From assembly GCF_027490375.1 (NCBI RefSeq), contig NZ_JAIXYH010000093.1:1-60367 (forward strand): DNA of 60,367 nucleotides. The letters are read 5' to 3'. The notes beneath the pieces were generated by a model. The model made no database searches. It was not told the DNA's origin and saw nothing but the letters and a program-made list of their open reading frames with translations. This document shows, piece after piece, positions 1 through 8,846 of the stretch. Source of the stretch: Flavobacterium sp. (GTDB lineage: Bacteria; Bacteroidota; Bacteroidia; Flavobacteriales; Flavobacteriaceae). Positions within the stretch are counted from its first letter, which is position 1. Each line of letters starts with the position of its first letter. The position numbers were made by a program, and so were the translations under genes.

Positions 1-331
1 AACCGTCGTCAACTACCACTTATCTGACAGTACGGAATTTAACCGAAACGATTTTACGGGTTTTCCGTAAATTTTGAGGAAAATTTCGGCAATGAAAACG
101 CGAGGTGGAAATTTGAGTTTTCAAGCGAGGGAATGAACCAGTGTCGACGGCGATTCGATTTAGAGAACCGCAGTCTGCCTTGGTTTGTGGTCGGTTGTGG
201 CCGTTTGTGGCTGCTTGTGGTGAACCGTAGAAAACCGTCGTCAACTACCACTTATCTGACAGTACGGAATTTAACCGAAACGATTTTACGGGTTTTCCGT
301 AAATTTTGAGGAAAATTTCGGCAATGAAAAC
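1..331. repeat. Direct repeat pair at left edge (232-base period)
   Basis: The 99 bases at 1-99 recur at 233-331, so the period is 232 bases. The unit between them contains a short run of TTGTGG-like words (about 184-221). No reading frame here looks like a protein: the ORFs are short, overlapping and on the wrong scale. The first copy starts at base 1, so the array may continue to the left of the window. Confidence 0.85.
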
Positions 332-507
332 CCTTTTATAACGATTTCCCACGAGCGATTGCAGTGGATAGCTTGCCGCAGAAAAAGTTACTTTTTGCGG
401 AAGTTTAACGGCGACAGCGAAAGCCGGAAAAACGACCTAGCAAAAAGTGCTTTTTATGTGGCAACTAGAAACGAAAAGCGCGGCCTGCCCGACCCGATTC
501 ACTTTAA

Positions 508-727
508 AACGTGAGTTCGACATAAAAATCTTTGTTAGATCGCTTGAAATAAAAGCTTTAGATTGGCTACTAATAATTTCGATGCACTATTATTTTTAGC
601 TAATCATTTAAACAGTCGCTTACGTCGTTGTATTTTTTTGAGATACCTCGGTATCCCAAAGAAAAGACGCCTTGTAATCAACCATTTAAATGATTTCTAA
701 CTTTGATTTTTATATCGAACTCACGTT
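508..727. mobile_element. MITE type 1, complete copy (220 bp)
   Basis: It is bounded by 23-base terminal inverted repeats that differ at one position; both ends read AACGTGAGTTCGA inward, followed by C or T and ATAAAAATC. There is no transposase ORF, so it must be mobilised in trans. The same element, with another element inserted in it, is at 27869-28249 within a toxin gene. It lies in the loop of a structured repeat. Confidence 0.8.
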
Positions 728-970
728 AAAAACGGGCAGGCGTGGCATAAAAACCCTTGTTAGATCGCTTGAAATGAAAGCTTTAGATTGGCTACTAATA
801 ATTTCGATGCACTATTATTTATAGCTAATGATTTAAACAGTCGCTTACGTCGTTGTATTTTTTTGAGAAACCTCGGCATCCCAAAGAAAAGACGCCTTGT
901 AATCAACCATTTTAATGATTTCTAACTTTGATTTTTATATCGAACTCACGTTAAAAACGGGCAGGCGTGG
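521..970. repeat. Tandem duplication of MITE plus flank (225-base period)
   Basis: Positions 521-745 recur at 746-970 with few differences. The unit holds all of the MITE except its first 13 bases, plus the 18 following bases (AAAAACGGGCAGGCGTGG). The second MITE copy (746-952) therefore lacks its left terminus and should be immobile. The junction shows the duplication happened after the MITE inserted. Confidence 0.85.
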
Positions 971-1054
971 CATAGGTAAAACAAAAAATTAAAAAAAGGC
1001 TTTTCCTTTAATCGAAAAGTGCTTTGTGTACTCTTTGGTAATATTTGGTTACCT

Positions 1055-1537
1055 CTACGATAAGCTACTTCTGGTAAGTACTTTGTCTTTGAAAAATGTC
1101 AACACTTTTTGCAAAACAAGGTTAGCTAATTTACCATTAAAAAAACCAACTACGAGTCCGAAAAGAAAACCTAAAACTAGTACGTTGCGAGTGCTCGAAA
1201 TGTGAAAAAACTCATTAATCACTGAAGACGAAACCGCGGAGAAAATACCTGTGAAAATTGTAGACGCAGCAATAACTAATGCACGAAATCCGGATAAAAA
1301 CGACTTTTTATATAAGCCATACAAAACCGCGGAAGAAATGATACCTAGCGATGTTAATGCCAGTAAACACAAACAACAAAGAAGAACTATAGCGACACCT
1401 ACGCCAAACAAAATGAGCATAATTGCTATTGCAATCATTGCAAAAAAGAACAACCCCGGAGCGAAATCATTATCTACATTTGTTGAACTATCAATCTGAA
1501 GTAGAATATTAGCTGCTGAAATTAATAATGAAATCAT
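1055..1537 (-). CDS. Hypothetical multi-pass membrane protein
   Basis: A 160-residue protein, not recognised. An N-terminal hydrophobic stretch (about 1-15) is followed by a long apolar region at about 27-75 that could form two helices and contains a CCLC cluster, then further membrane segments near 84-108 and 118-137. The C-terminus is lysine-rich. The pattern suggests three to five membrane passes in the inner membrane. It stands alone between the repeat block and the GH127 gene, and no function can be inferred from context. ATG start. Confidence 0.7.
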   Translation of the reverse strand: MISLLISAANILLQIDSSTNVDNDFAPGLFFFAMIAIAIMLILFGVGVAIVLLCCLCLLALTSLGIISSAVLYGLYKKSFLSGFRALVIAASTIFTGIFSAVSSSVINEFFHISSTRNVLVLGFLFGLVVGFFNGKLANLVLQKVLTFFKDKVLTRSSLS

Positions 1538-1605
1538 TAAACCTTTTTTTAATAAAAATAGACAAGTTTTCGATAAGTTCGATTTTTATGTGACTTAAAT
1601 GCTCA

Positions 1606-3507
1606 TTAAAATGCAGCCTGTCGTAAAATTGTTTTTCCGAAAGGAATCAAAGTAAGCGTTTCGACACGCTTGGAATTGGCATTGCGCAATCGCACGATTA
1701 TTTGATTCTTTTTGTACTTGGCTCGATGCTTCTCCATGAAATTGTAGCGAATTGTTTCTTTTGGTTTGTACGTAAAATCACTGAACTTTTCCGCGTAAGT
1801 TCTTCCTGTTAGCTCTTTGTTTTCAATAGATTTCGCATACAATAAAGCTCCATAAGCAAAATAGTGTTCATTCTTCGCGCTCTTTTTAATTTGAACTTCT
1901 GTTTTGAATTCGAGTTCAATTAGGTCGTCTTCTTTAAAAGTGCGTTCAATCTTTATGTAGTTGTCTTCGTACACAAAACGCTCGTTTGTAAGCACTTGCG
2001 TTGCCCATGCTGGCTTACGAATTTTGATTACCAGACTGGTTGGCGCACTCAAACGGATACGAAACGTCATTTTATTTTCATATGGATAATTGGTTTCATT
2101 GATAATTTTGACAGAACTTTCGTTTACTGTGGTTTCTAAAACGTTAGGCATCAATAGCGTAGCCACGAATGTCGACTCGTTTTCACGCATCCACGAGTTT
2201 TGAACGAAGTAGGGCGAAATTCTTCCGGCATTCGGATTGCAACAAACAGCAACATCTTGATGTGCAGCCGAATACTTGTAGCGCGTTTGTTTGCGATCGG
2301 GTTCTACCTCGCCGTTTTTCGTGCCCAACATTTCGAACGAATTATCGGTTTTTAAATAAGCAATACACGATTTCTCCGGATGTCGCGACCCTTGAGCCGC
2401 ATTGTAAAAGATGTTTTCAACCTCATCGGCCACGACAGCCGAGCCCGTTTTTTGCAGTAGCAAACAATAACTGTCGAGCAATTCTTGAAGCGAACAATAT
2501 TCGTAACCGGTATGCGACGCGTCGGCCGTGCGTTGGGCAATCCATTCATCGCCGATAGCACCACCTGAAACCGTCACAACCGACTTAATTTTTTCTAAAT
2601 ACCGACTCAAAGCAGCATCTACCGCACCATCTTTTGCCGCATATTTTGCAATGATAAGCGTTCGAATATGTTCAAAAGTGTGAACGCCGTGCGATTGCAA
2701 CAGATATTTCTCGTTGAGTACATTTTTGAGTTGAACATCGGCTTCGGTTTGGAAAGTATTGGAAAAATCGCGGTATAAAAACAAAGCGTACTCGCGGTAT
2801 TTCTCGTTTTGTGTGTGATAAAAAAGGCGTTCGAGCACATCGGTAAAAGTGAGTCCGTGCGATACGCCGCCGTTAAAACCGGTTCCCGACGAAAACGGAC
2901 TCGAATTATGTATCGGATACGCTTGCATAACATTGTCGACAGCACGTTCAACAGCTTCAAAAACTGTTTTATCGTTCGCATATTCGTGATACGCTAATAA
3001 ACCGCGGTAAAGTGTTGCTTTTGCCCACAATTCGCCGTTTTCCGATTGAAATTGGTAGCGTAAATCTTTGTCGTAAATTCCGAGGTAACCGTCGGCATCT
3101 TGCGTTTGTAATATGCGTTTTACGTACGCCTGAACTTTTGCAATGCCTTCTATGTCGCCTAACAGCAAGACATTTCGCAAATAGCCGTCCCACCAATTCG
3201 ATTGGGTTTCGCTGTTCCACCATTTGTACTGATCGTCGCCTGCTGCATCGCCTTCTTTCATATTGCCCAAATCTTTGGCTTTGGAATGTTTGCCCAAACG
3301 TTCGCTGCCGTAAATCGGATCGTTAATGAGTTCCGGAACAATTTTATCGAGATTTCCTACAAAACCCTCAATATCCGCCTGCATTTGCGTGCGCAACCAA
3401 CCTTGCGGCTTCACACTTCCAAAAGGCAAGCTTTGGAATTTCTCCCATTGTTGCGCTTTCGCGGAAAGAAATTGAACTAAAAAAATGATGATTACTACTT
3501 TTTTCAT
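1606..3507 (-). CDS. Secreted glycoside hydrolase family 127 (DUF1680) protein
   Basis: A 633-residue protein with a signal peptide (about 1-18). The family holds cysteine-dependent, zinc-containing beta-L-arabinofuranosidases. The expected site is present: Glu336 and Cys338 in YEYCSLQEL and the pair Cys422-Cys423 in VAVCCNPN, matching the family's zinc ligands and nucleophilic cysteine. An alpha/alpha-barrel fills about 30-430 and beta-sandwich domains the remainder. Its ATG overlaps the stop of the GH92 gene (ATGA), so it is the last gene of the operon. Probably periplasmic or surface removal of L-arabinofuranose-like sugars. The real substrate is uncertain because the family has diversified. 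Confidence 0.9.
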   Translation of the reverse strand: MKKVVIIIFLVQFLSAKAQQWEKFQSLPFGSVKPQGWLRTQMQADIEGFVGNLDKIVPELINDPIYGSERLGKHSKAKDLGNMKEGDAAGDDQYKWWNSETQSNWWDGYLRNVLLLGDIEGIAKVQAYVKRILQTQDADGYLGIYDKDLRYQFQSENGELWAKATLYRGLLAYHEYANDKTVFEAVERAVDNVMQAYPIHNSSPFSSGTGFNGGVSHGLTFTDVLERLFYHTQNEKYREYALFLYRDFSNTFQTEADVQLKNVLNEKYLLQSHGVHTFEHIRTLIIAKYAAKDGAVDAALSRYLEKIKSVVTVSGGAIGDEWIAQRTADASHTGYEYCSLQELLDSYCLLLQKTGSAVVADEVENIFYNAAQGSRHPEKSCIAYLKTDNSFEMLGTKNGEVEPDRKQTRYKYSAAHQDVAVCCNPNAGRISPYFVQNSWMRENESTFVATLLMPNVLETTVNESSVKIINETNYPYENKMTFRIRLSAPTSLVIKIRKPAWATQVLTNERFVYEDNYIKIERTFKEDDLIELEFKTEVQIKKSAKNEHYFAYGALLYAKSIENKELTGRTYAEKFSDFTYKPKETIRYNFMEKHRAKYKKNQIIVRLRNANSKRVETLTLIPFGKTILRQAAF

Positions 3508-5672
3508 TGTTTTTGCATTTCGAATTCGAGTGTGCCGCCTTGTTGAATTTGTTGGTAAGAAATCTGATTATCCGTACGTTTTGTACCGTTTAGATAACAA
3601 TCATTTCGGTAAATCGTATTTTTGGTAAAGCCTTTTGCTTTTATGAGAAATTCGGTTCCGGAATTCAGCAACAATTTAGCTTCCTTTAATTGTGGAACGC
3701 CCAAAACAAAAGTTCCGCTGGCTGGATTAACCGGATAAAAACCCAAAGTTGATAAAATGTACCAAGCACTCATTTGCCCGCAATCGTCGTTGCCTATCAT
3801 GCCATCGGGCGTATTGTTGTGAAAGTCGTTGATTACTTTGTGAATATACTTTTGTCCGACTTTTGGAGTATCGGTAAAAGCGTAGAGATAAATAATGTGG
3901 TGACTGGGTTCGTTGCCGTGTGCGTATTGCCCGATCATGGCTTCCTGACCGAGAAATTTGTTCGGATTTAAAGCTTCTGTGGTGAAGAATTCATCGAGTT
4001 TCTTTCGGAATGCGGTTTCGCCACCTAGCAAAGTTCGCACGCCCGGAATATCGTATTGCGTTGGCGTCCAGAAGTACTGCCAAGCGTTGGCTTCGGTGTA
4101 ATCGCCGGGATTGTTTAGTGGCGAAGTAGCAGTTAACGGATCGAATGGCGTGCGCCAATTTCCGTTTGTATCTTTTCCTCGGAAAAACCCCGTTTGTTCA
4201 TCAAACAGATTTTTATAATAATTACTTCTTTTTTCGAACTCTTTTTGTTCGACGTGCTTTCCTAATTTGCGTGCCATTTCGGCTACACACCAATCGTCGT
4301 AACCGCTTTCTAAAGTTCGAGAAACCGCTTCATTATCGAGCTTATCGAACGGATAATACCCGTAAGCATTGTACAATTCCCAATCGGAATTTATATGCGA
4401 TTTCGTGGCCGTTTCGTACATAGCTCTAAAAGCTTCTTCTTTGTCAAAACCGGAAAATCCATTTTCTACGGCATTCAAAATCATTGGAATGGCGTGATTT
4501 CCGATCATGCAGTAATTGTCTTGTCCCCAGGCCGTCCAAATCGGTAAAAAACCTTTGGCTTTGTGATGAAGTAACATGCTGTTTACGATGCCGTTAATTC
4601 GTTCTGGAGCCACCAGTTGCAGCAATGGAAAAGCACCTCGATAAATATCCCAAATCGAAAGTGTGCTGTAATATTCGTTGTTGGGAGCGGTTGCAATTTT
4701 GTCGTCTGCTCCGCGATATTGTCCGTTCACGTCGGCAATGTTCGATGGTTGCAGTAAAACGTGATACAAAGCCGTGTAAAACAACTCCTTTTGTTTTTGA
4801 CTGCCTGAAATTTCAATCCGATTCAAATACCGATTCCAAGCGGCTTCATTGGCTTTTCGAACTTCTTTAAAATTCCAATGCGGCAACTCGGCTTGCATAT
4901 TTTCTTTTGCATTAGAAACGGAAACCGATGAAAGGGCAATTTTCACCAACAGTTCGCGCTTGTTTTCTAGCTGGAAGTCGAGAAGAAATTTTGGTGCTCT
5001 ATCGTTGGGTTTTCGAGTCACTTTCGTGGAAGACTTGAAAGCTTGTGAGAATGTGAGTGTGAAGAAATACGATCGATTCACCCAATTTTGTGTGGAACAA
5101 TAGCCGGAAATGGTTGAATCGTTTTCAATGCGAACATCGCTCTCCACGACCAAACCTTTCGGATTATTTTCGTCGAAAACAAATCGAAGTCCGTGTTGGG
5201 TATCAACAAGCACTTGGGCTTCCTTTTCTGGAAATCGATATTTGTGTAAGGCTACGCGATCGGTACAGGTAAGTTCAACAAAAACCTCGTCTTTTTTGCG
5301 AAGCGCGTAGTAACCAACGGCTGCTTTCTCGGTCTTTTTGAAATAGGCGTTTTTCAATTTTTCCTTTTTCGGATTTATGGGTAACAGCAGAACATCGCCC
5401 ATTTCGTTGATTCCCGTTCCACTAAAACGCGTCTGTGAAAATCCGAGTAGTAAGGTGTCTTTATATTGATATCCGCTCGTATGATTCCAACCATAATCTT
5501 TGTTATCTGGGCCAGGTTGCACCATTCCAAAAGGCATCGACGGACCAGGAAATGTATGTCCCGTGCCGTCGGTTCCGATAAACGGATTTACGTGTTTGCT
5601 GTTTTTCTGCGAAAGCGCAAGCTGTGATACAATCAAACACAGCAGCGGTAAAAAGCACTTTTTTAGTTCCAT
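3504..5672 (-). CDS. Secreted GH92 alpha-mannosidase
   Basis: A 722-residue protein with a signal peptide (about 1-21). The start of the mature protein (VNPFIGTDGTGHTFPGPSMP), the GNEPSHH motif (Glu588) and the IGNDDCGQMSAWY block (628-631 region) are hallmarks of GH92, calcium-dependent exo-acting alpha-mannosidases. Length is typical. It overlaps the transporter gene by 10 bases and the GH127 gene by 3 bases, so translation is likely coupled. In this operon it would release mannose from a glycan that also carries the GH127 substrate. Confidence 0.93.
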   Translation of the reverse strand: MELKKCFLPLLCLIVSQLALSQKNSKHVNPFIGTDGTGHTFPGPSMPFGMVQPGPDNKDYGWNHTSGYQYKDTLLLGFSQTRFSGTGINEMGDVLLLPINPKKEKLKNAYFKKTEKAAVGYYALRKKDEVFVELTCTDRVALHKYRFPEKEAQVLVDTQHGLRFVFDENNPKGLVVESDVRIENDSTISGYCSTQNWVNRSYFFTLTFSQAFKSSTKVTRKPNDRAPKFLLDFQLENKRELLVKIALSSVSVSNAKENMQAELPHWNFKEVRKANEAAWNRYLNRIEISGSQKQKELFYTALYHVLLQPSNIADVNGQYRGADDKIATAPNNEYYSTLSIWDIYRGAFPLLQLVAPERINGIVNSMLLHHKAKGFLPIWTAWGQDNYCMIGNHAIPMILNAVENGFSGFDKEEAFRAMYETATKSHINSDWELYNAYGYYPFDKLDNEAVSRTLESGYDDWCVAEMARKLGKHVEQKEFEKRSNYYKNLFDEQTGFFRGKDTNGNWRTPFDPLTATSPLNNPGDYTEANAWQYFWTPTQYDIPGVRTLLGGETAFRKKLDEFFTTEALNPNKFLGQEAMIGQYAHGNEPSHHIIYLYAFTDTPKVGQKYIHKVINDFHNNTPDGMIGNDDCGQMSAWYILSTLGFYPVNPASGTFVLGVPQLKEAKLLLNSGTEFLIKAKGFTKNTIYRNDCYLNGTKRTDNQISYQQIQQGGTLEFEMQKQ

Positions 5673-7027
5673 AACGACTCCATTTGTTCTAAGGTTTTGT
5701 TTTTGGTTTCAGGAATACGCTTCCACACAAAAAACACTGAAAATAAGCAAATTATCGCGAACAAATAAAACGGAAAAGCTCCGTTAAAGTAGGAATCTAA
5801 CGACTCGTTGGCAACCAAAACGGGGAAGAACTGCGTGACTAAAAAATTAGCAATCCATTGAATAAAAACGCTGATTGCCAAAGCCAAACTTCGAATTTTT
5901 GAAGGAAAGATTTCCGACAACAACACCCAAACTACTGGCCCCCATGAAACGCTAAACGAGGCCATAAACAGCAGTAAAAACGGCAGAATCAAGTACGATG
6001 CTACGGTGTAAAAGACACAAATTCCGACGCCGAGTAAACCCACAGTCATGCCCACAGAACCGATAAGCAACAGCGGTTTCCTTCCCATTTTATCCACCCA
6101 TTTAATAGCTAATAAGGTAAAAATGAGATTCACAACGCCTAAAACACTGGTTTCTAATAAGGACGCGTTGGCCGAACTACCTAAATTCTTGAAGATTTCC
6201 GGCGCGTAGTACAATATGGCGTTTATACCACAGAATTGCTGCAAAACCGACAAAACAACTCCGACAAAGAGCGCTTTTCGAAATGTGGGTTTAAAAAGCG
6301 ACTTCCACTGATTATTCGAAGTTGTTCCGGCATGTTCATCGATTTCACGACGAGCCGCTTCCGCCTCTTCCCTACTGTTAATCCGATCTAAAACCGCCTG
6401 CATTTGCTGCTCTTTTCCTTGCGTTGCCAACCAGCGCGGACTCTCAGGAATCAAAAACAAACAAACTAAAAACAAGATCGATGGCAAGAGTTCCGAACCG
6501 AACATCCAACGCCAACCGGTGGTCAAATTCCACTGTGTATCGCCTTGTAATGCAATAAAATAGTTCACGAAATAAACCAGTACAATGCCAAGCACTATCG
6601 CTAATTGATAGTTTGCCACAAGGGCTCCGCGTTTTTTAGCTGGCGCAATTTCGGCCAGATACATCGGTACAACCATCGACGCTAAGCCAACTCCCACGCC
6701 ACCAACGATTCTGAAGAAAACAAAAACGCTAAAACTCTCGGGAATTGCAGTTCCGACAGAATTTACTGTAAAAAGCACTGCCGAAATGAGCATGGTTGGT
6801 TTGCGTCCGTAGCGACTGCTCAACGAATCGGAAAAAAAGGCACCGATTAAACAACCCACCAGCGCACTTGATATTGCCCAACCCGTTTCGACGGCCGTCA
6901 GATCAAAATAGTTGGTTAAACTTCCGATAGCGCCCGAAATCACAGCCGTGTCGTAACCAAAGAGCAAACCGCCTAATGCCGCACTGAATGTGATGTAACG
7001 CAAATATTTTTGATTAGAACTAGGCAT
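5663..7027 (-). CDS. MFS sugar:proton symporter (sugar porter family)
   Basis: A 454-residue, 12-helix transporter of the XylE/GalP type. The GYDTAVISGAIG motif in helix 1, RYGRKP between helices 2 and 3, PESPRW after helix 6, a QQFCGINAILYYAPEIF helix 7 motif, DKMGRKPLL, and a final PETKNKTLEQ signature identify the sugar porter family. It overlaps the upstream isomerase gene by 8 bases and the downstream GH92 gene by 10. It should import the monosaccharides released by the two hydrolases across the inner membrane. Confidence 0.95.
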   Translation of the reverse strand: MPSSNQKYLRYITFSAALGGLLFGYDTAVISGAIGSLTNYFDLTAVETGWAISSALVGCLIGAFFSDSLSSRYGRKPTMLISAVLFTVNSVGTAIPESFSVFVFFRIVGGVGVGLASMVVPMYLAEIAPAKKRGALVANYQLAIVLGIVLVYFVNYFIALQGDTQWNLTTGWRWMFGSELLPSILFLVCLFLIPESPRWLATQGKEQQMQAVLDRINSREEAEAARREIDEHAGTTSNNQWKSLFKPTFRKALFVGVVLSVLQQFCGINAILYYAPEIFKNLGSSANASLLETSVLGVVNLIFTLLAIKWVDKMGRKPLLLIGSVGMTVGLLGVGICVFYTVASYLILPFLLLFMASFSVSWGPVVWVLLSEIFPSKIRSLALAISVFIQWIANFLVTQFFPVLVANESLDSYFNGAFPFYLFAIICLFSVFFVWKRIPETKNKTLEQMESLWN

Positions 7028-7856
7028 AACTCGAAAGATTTTGTTTCAAAAATTGCTTGAATTCATTATTGATATCCCATTGATTGACAAAGGGTTTTTG
7101 CGAAAACGGCTCTTGCGGTAGATATGGAAACGGACCAAATTCGGGCGTTATGGAAAACACAGCTTTTGAACGATGTAGCTGTACGATTTCCTTCCACCAC
7201 GCCAAAAATTGTTGCACGTGTGAATCCCATTCCGGTGCAAACGGATGGTTTACTTGAGGCGCTTGCTGCCAACCTACTCGCGCATGCAAATGCCTGATTC
7301 TCGGAAATACTCGTTTCAAAAAATGCGCTTGCCCTTCGAGCATGCTTTCTGAAACAACGCAGAAGTGTGATAAATCGCCGACTAATTCCAATTTGGGAAA
7401 AATATCCAAGTACGGAATTAATGTTTTGGCATGAAATGAAAATCGGCCGCGGTGAATTTCGTGGTAAATCGGAATTTGATACTGCTTTGCGAGTTGAGTA
7501 GTTGCTTCAATACAATCGCAGTTTTCATAGAAATCGAAATAATCGCGACCCGTATGTGAATTCACGAAAGTAGGTTGTAGTTCCAGCAAATACATTAACC
7601 GATCGCTCATACGTTGTTTGTAGGAGGCAACCGCTTCGTCTCGAAAACCCAAGACTTGCTGGGCAATGAACATGAATTCGGGATTTACGCTTTCGCGGAT
7701 GTTTTGCAGTGCTTGTTTAAACTCGCGAACAAACGAATCGCTGTTTGGAAAATTGATTTCCACGCCGTCGTAGCCACTTTCCACAACTTTCGAAAGAAAA
7801 GCCTCTGCCGACAGCTGTTCTTGGCCCCAGAACGGAGCGATGTATTTTAGTTTCAT
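7020..7856 (-). CDS. Sugar phosphate isomerase/epimerase-like TIM barrel protein
   Basis: A 278-residue protein of the xylose-isomerase-like TIM-barrel (AP endonuclease 2) superfamily, without a signal peptide. Visible are the early strand GYDGVEINFP, a NSHTGRD strand, PIYHEIHRGR with a probable metal-binding Glu/His, and LVGDLSHFC followed by HLHARVGW, giving the usual metal-coordinating acid and histidines. The reaction (isomerase, epimerase or dehydratase) cannot be read from the sequence. Its ATG lies 2 bases past the stop of the dioxygenase gene. It probably acts on the imported sugar in the cytoplasm. Confidence 0.82.
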   Translation of the reverse strand: MKLKYIAPFWGQEQLSAEAFLSKVVESGYDGVEINFPNSDSFVREFKQALQNIRESVNPEFMFIAQQVLGFRDEAVASYKQRMSDRLMYLLELQPTFVNSHTGRDYFDFYENCDCIEATTQLAKQYQIPIYHEIHRGRFSFHAKTLIPYLDIFPKLELVGDLSHFCVVSESMLEGQAHFLKRVFPRIRHLHARVGWQQAPQVNHPFAPEWDSHVQQFLAWWKEIVQLHRSKAVFSITPEFGPFPYLPQEPFSQKPFVNQWDINNEFKQFLKQNLSSYA

Positions 7857-7858
7857 GG

Positions 7859-8686
7859 CTATTTCGAGGAGTATAAAATCGGGTTTAAAGGCGTATCAAT
7901 TTCGCGACCTACCTCAGCTCCCGGACACCATTTATGCCAGTCTGTCTCCTGATTCTTATTTTCCGGCTGCTTCAAAATCATGTTTTCGTCCATGTAAATC
8001 ACCGTCATTACTTTTCGCATTTCGTTGGTTGTATTGGCTCCCGCTCGGTGAAAAACCCAACCGGAATGAAAACTGATTTCGCCCGCGTCGAAGGCTTCAA
8101 TAACGTGCTCAAAATCGGTTACACGCAATTTCTTTTGGATGATCGCTTCGCTTTCGTCGCCAATAGCTAACTCCCGACCTTCAACCAAACGATGACTGCC
8201 CGCGCTAAATTCCAAAGGCCCCATTTCGAGTGGCGTTGCCTGAAGCGGAATCCACGCTGTAATGGTTTTATCACTCGACAACGGCCAGTAGTACTGATCG
8301 GCGTGCCAAGGCGTTATTCCTCCTCCCGCTTCTTTAAACAAGGCCTGATCGTGGTACAAACGCGCTCCAGAAGTTTGCATTAAATCGGCAGCAATTTTCG
8401 CAATTCGTGTACTGAAAACCAACTCTTTAACCACATCGTTCTCAAGCCATAGATTAAATAACTGTAAGAAAGCTTTACCGTAGGTAGTACGATCTTCTAA
8501 AGCTGTATGTTCGGTGTTCATTTGTGCTACCTGCTGCGAAATTTGCTCGTTAAAAAACTGCAAGGTTTCAGAACTCAACACCTGTTTTACTTTGATGTAA
8601 CGATTCGTGTCGTAAAAAGCTATTTGCTCTGGAGTCAATTCCACGAAAGTGCTTAACTCTTCTTTGATGTGTGCCGGAACTAGCAT
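7859..8686 (-). CDS. Phytanoyl-CoA dioxygenase family (PhyH) Fe(II)/2-oxoglutarate oxygenase
   Basis: A 275-residue cytoplasmic protein. His128-x-Asp130 in TPWHADQYYW and His213 in WVFHRAGANTT form the facial triad. Arg223, ten residues on, is placed to bind 2-oxoglutarate. It is the first gene of the carbohydrate operon, followed 2 bases later by the isomerase gene. PhyH enzymes hydroxylate varied small molecules, and the substrate here is unknown; sharing an operon with glycosidases suggests a sugar or sugar-linked substituent. ATG start, with a strong promoter about 55 bases upstream. Confidence 0.88.
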   Translation of the reverse strand: MLVPAHIKEELSTFVELTPEQIAFYDTNRYIKVKQVLSSETLQFFNEQISQQVAQMNTEHTALEDRTTYGKAFLQLFNLWLENDVVKELVFSTRIAKIAADLMQTSGARLYHDQALFKEAGGGITPWHADQYYWPLSSDKTITAWIPLQATPLEMGPLEFSAGSHRLVEGRELAIGDESEAIIQKKLRVTDFEHVIEAFDAGEISFHSGWVFHRAGANTTNEMRKVMTVIYMDENMILKQPENKNQETDWHKWCPGAEVGREIDTPLNPILYSSK

Positions 8687-8728
8687 TTGCGTATTTTTTG
8701 TGTTCGTAATCGGTTATAGAAATGAAAG

Positions 8729-8739
8729 TTGTTCAACAA
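8729..8739. promoter_or_regulatory. Palindrome at operon transcription start
   Basis: TTGTT-C-AACAA is a perfect 5-1-5 inverted repeat. It lies just downstream of the -7 box of the minus-strand operon promoter, about where transcription would start, between the operon and the divergent AraC gene. It could be an operator, but AraC proteins usually bind longer and often direct repeats, so this is tentative. Confidence 0.3.
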
Positions 8740-8741
8740 TC

Positions 8742-8770
8742 CAAAACTAGAACAAGCTCGTACGATCAAA
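8742..8770 (-). promoter_or_regulatory. Promoter of the carbohydrate operon
   Basis: On the minus strand TTTG (8770-8767) is followed after 17 bases by TAGTTTTG (8749-8742). This is a full match to the Bacteroidota -33 TTTG / -7 TAnnTTTG pattern with near-normal spacing. It sits about 55 bases before the ATG of the PhyH gene. Confidence 0.6.
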
Positions 8771-8846
8771 TACCTTAAAATTGACAAAATCTAACACTAT
8801 ATTGAATTTTTAACTAGCTTTATCACTCTAAAAATTCATAATAAAG

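Larger units (their letters stand above)
350..975 (-). repeat. Structured repeat family 2, copy a (interrupted by a MITE)
   Basis: Read on the minus strand this resembles the palindromic repeat also found at 12213, 26890, 43808 and 52395. A GC-rich stem (GCCTGCCCG near 735-745, paired with CGGGCAGGC near 482-491) is followed by CGCGCTTTTC, then a second hairpin at 377-400 (CCGCA...TGCGG with A/T-rich arms), and ends near a GAGCGATTGCAGTGG box. The MITE at 508-727 sits in the loop of the first stem. Assignment to the family is by eye from matching order and motifs. Confidence 0.55.

Noticed and set aside
20..251. ORFs of 74 and 65 residues across the edge repeat
   Set aside because: They lie in a 232-base direct repeat, overlap each other in different frames, and their composition is not protein-like.
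2169..3480. Several plus-strand ORFs of 60-129 residues inside the GH127 gene
   Set aside because: They are shadows of the real gene on the other strand and lack any family signature.
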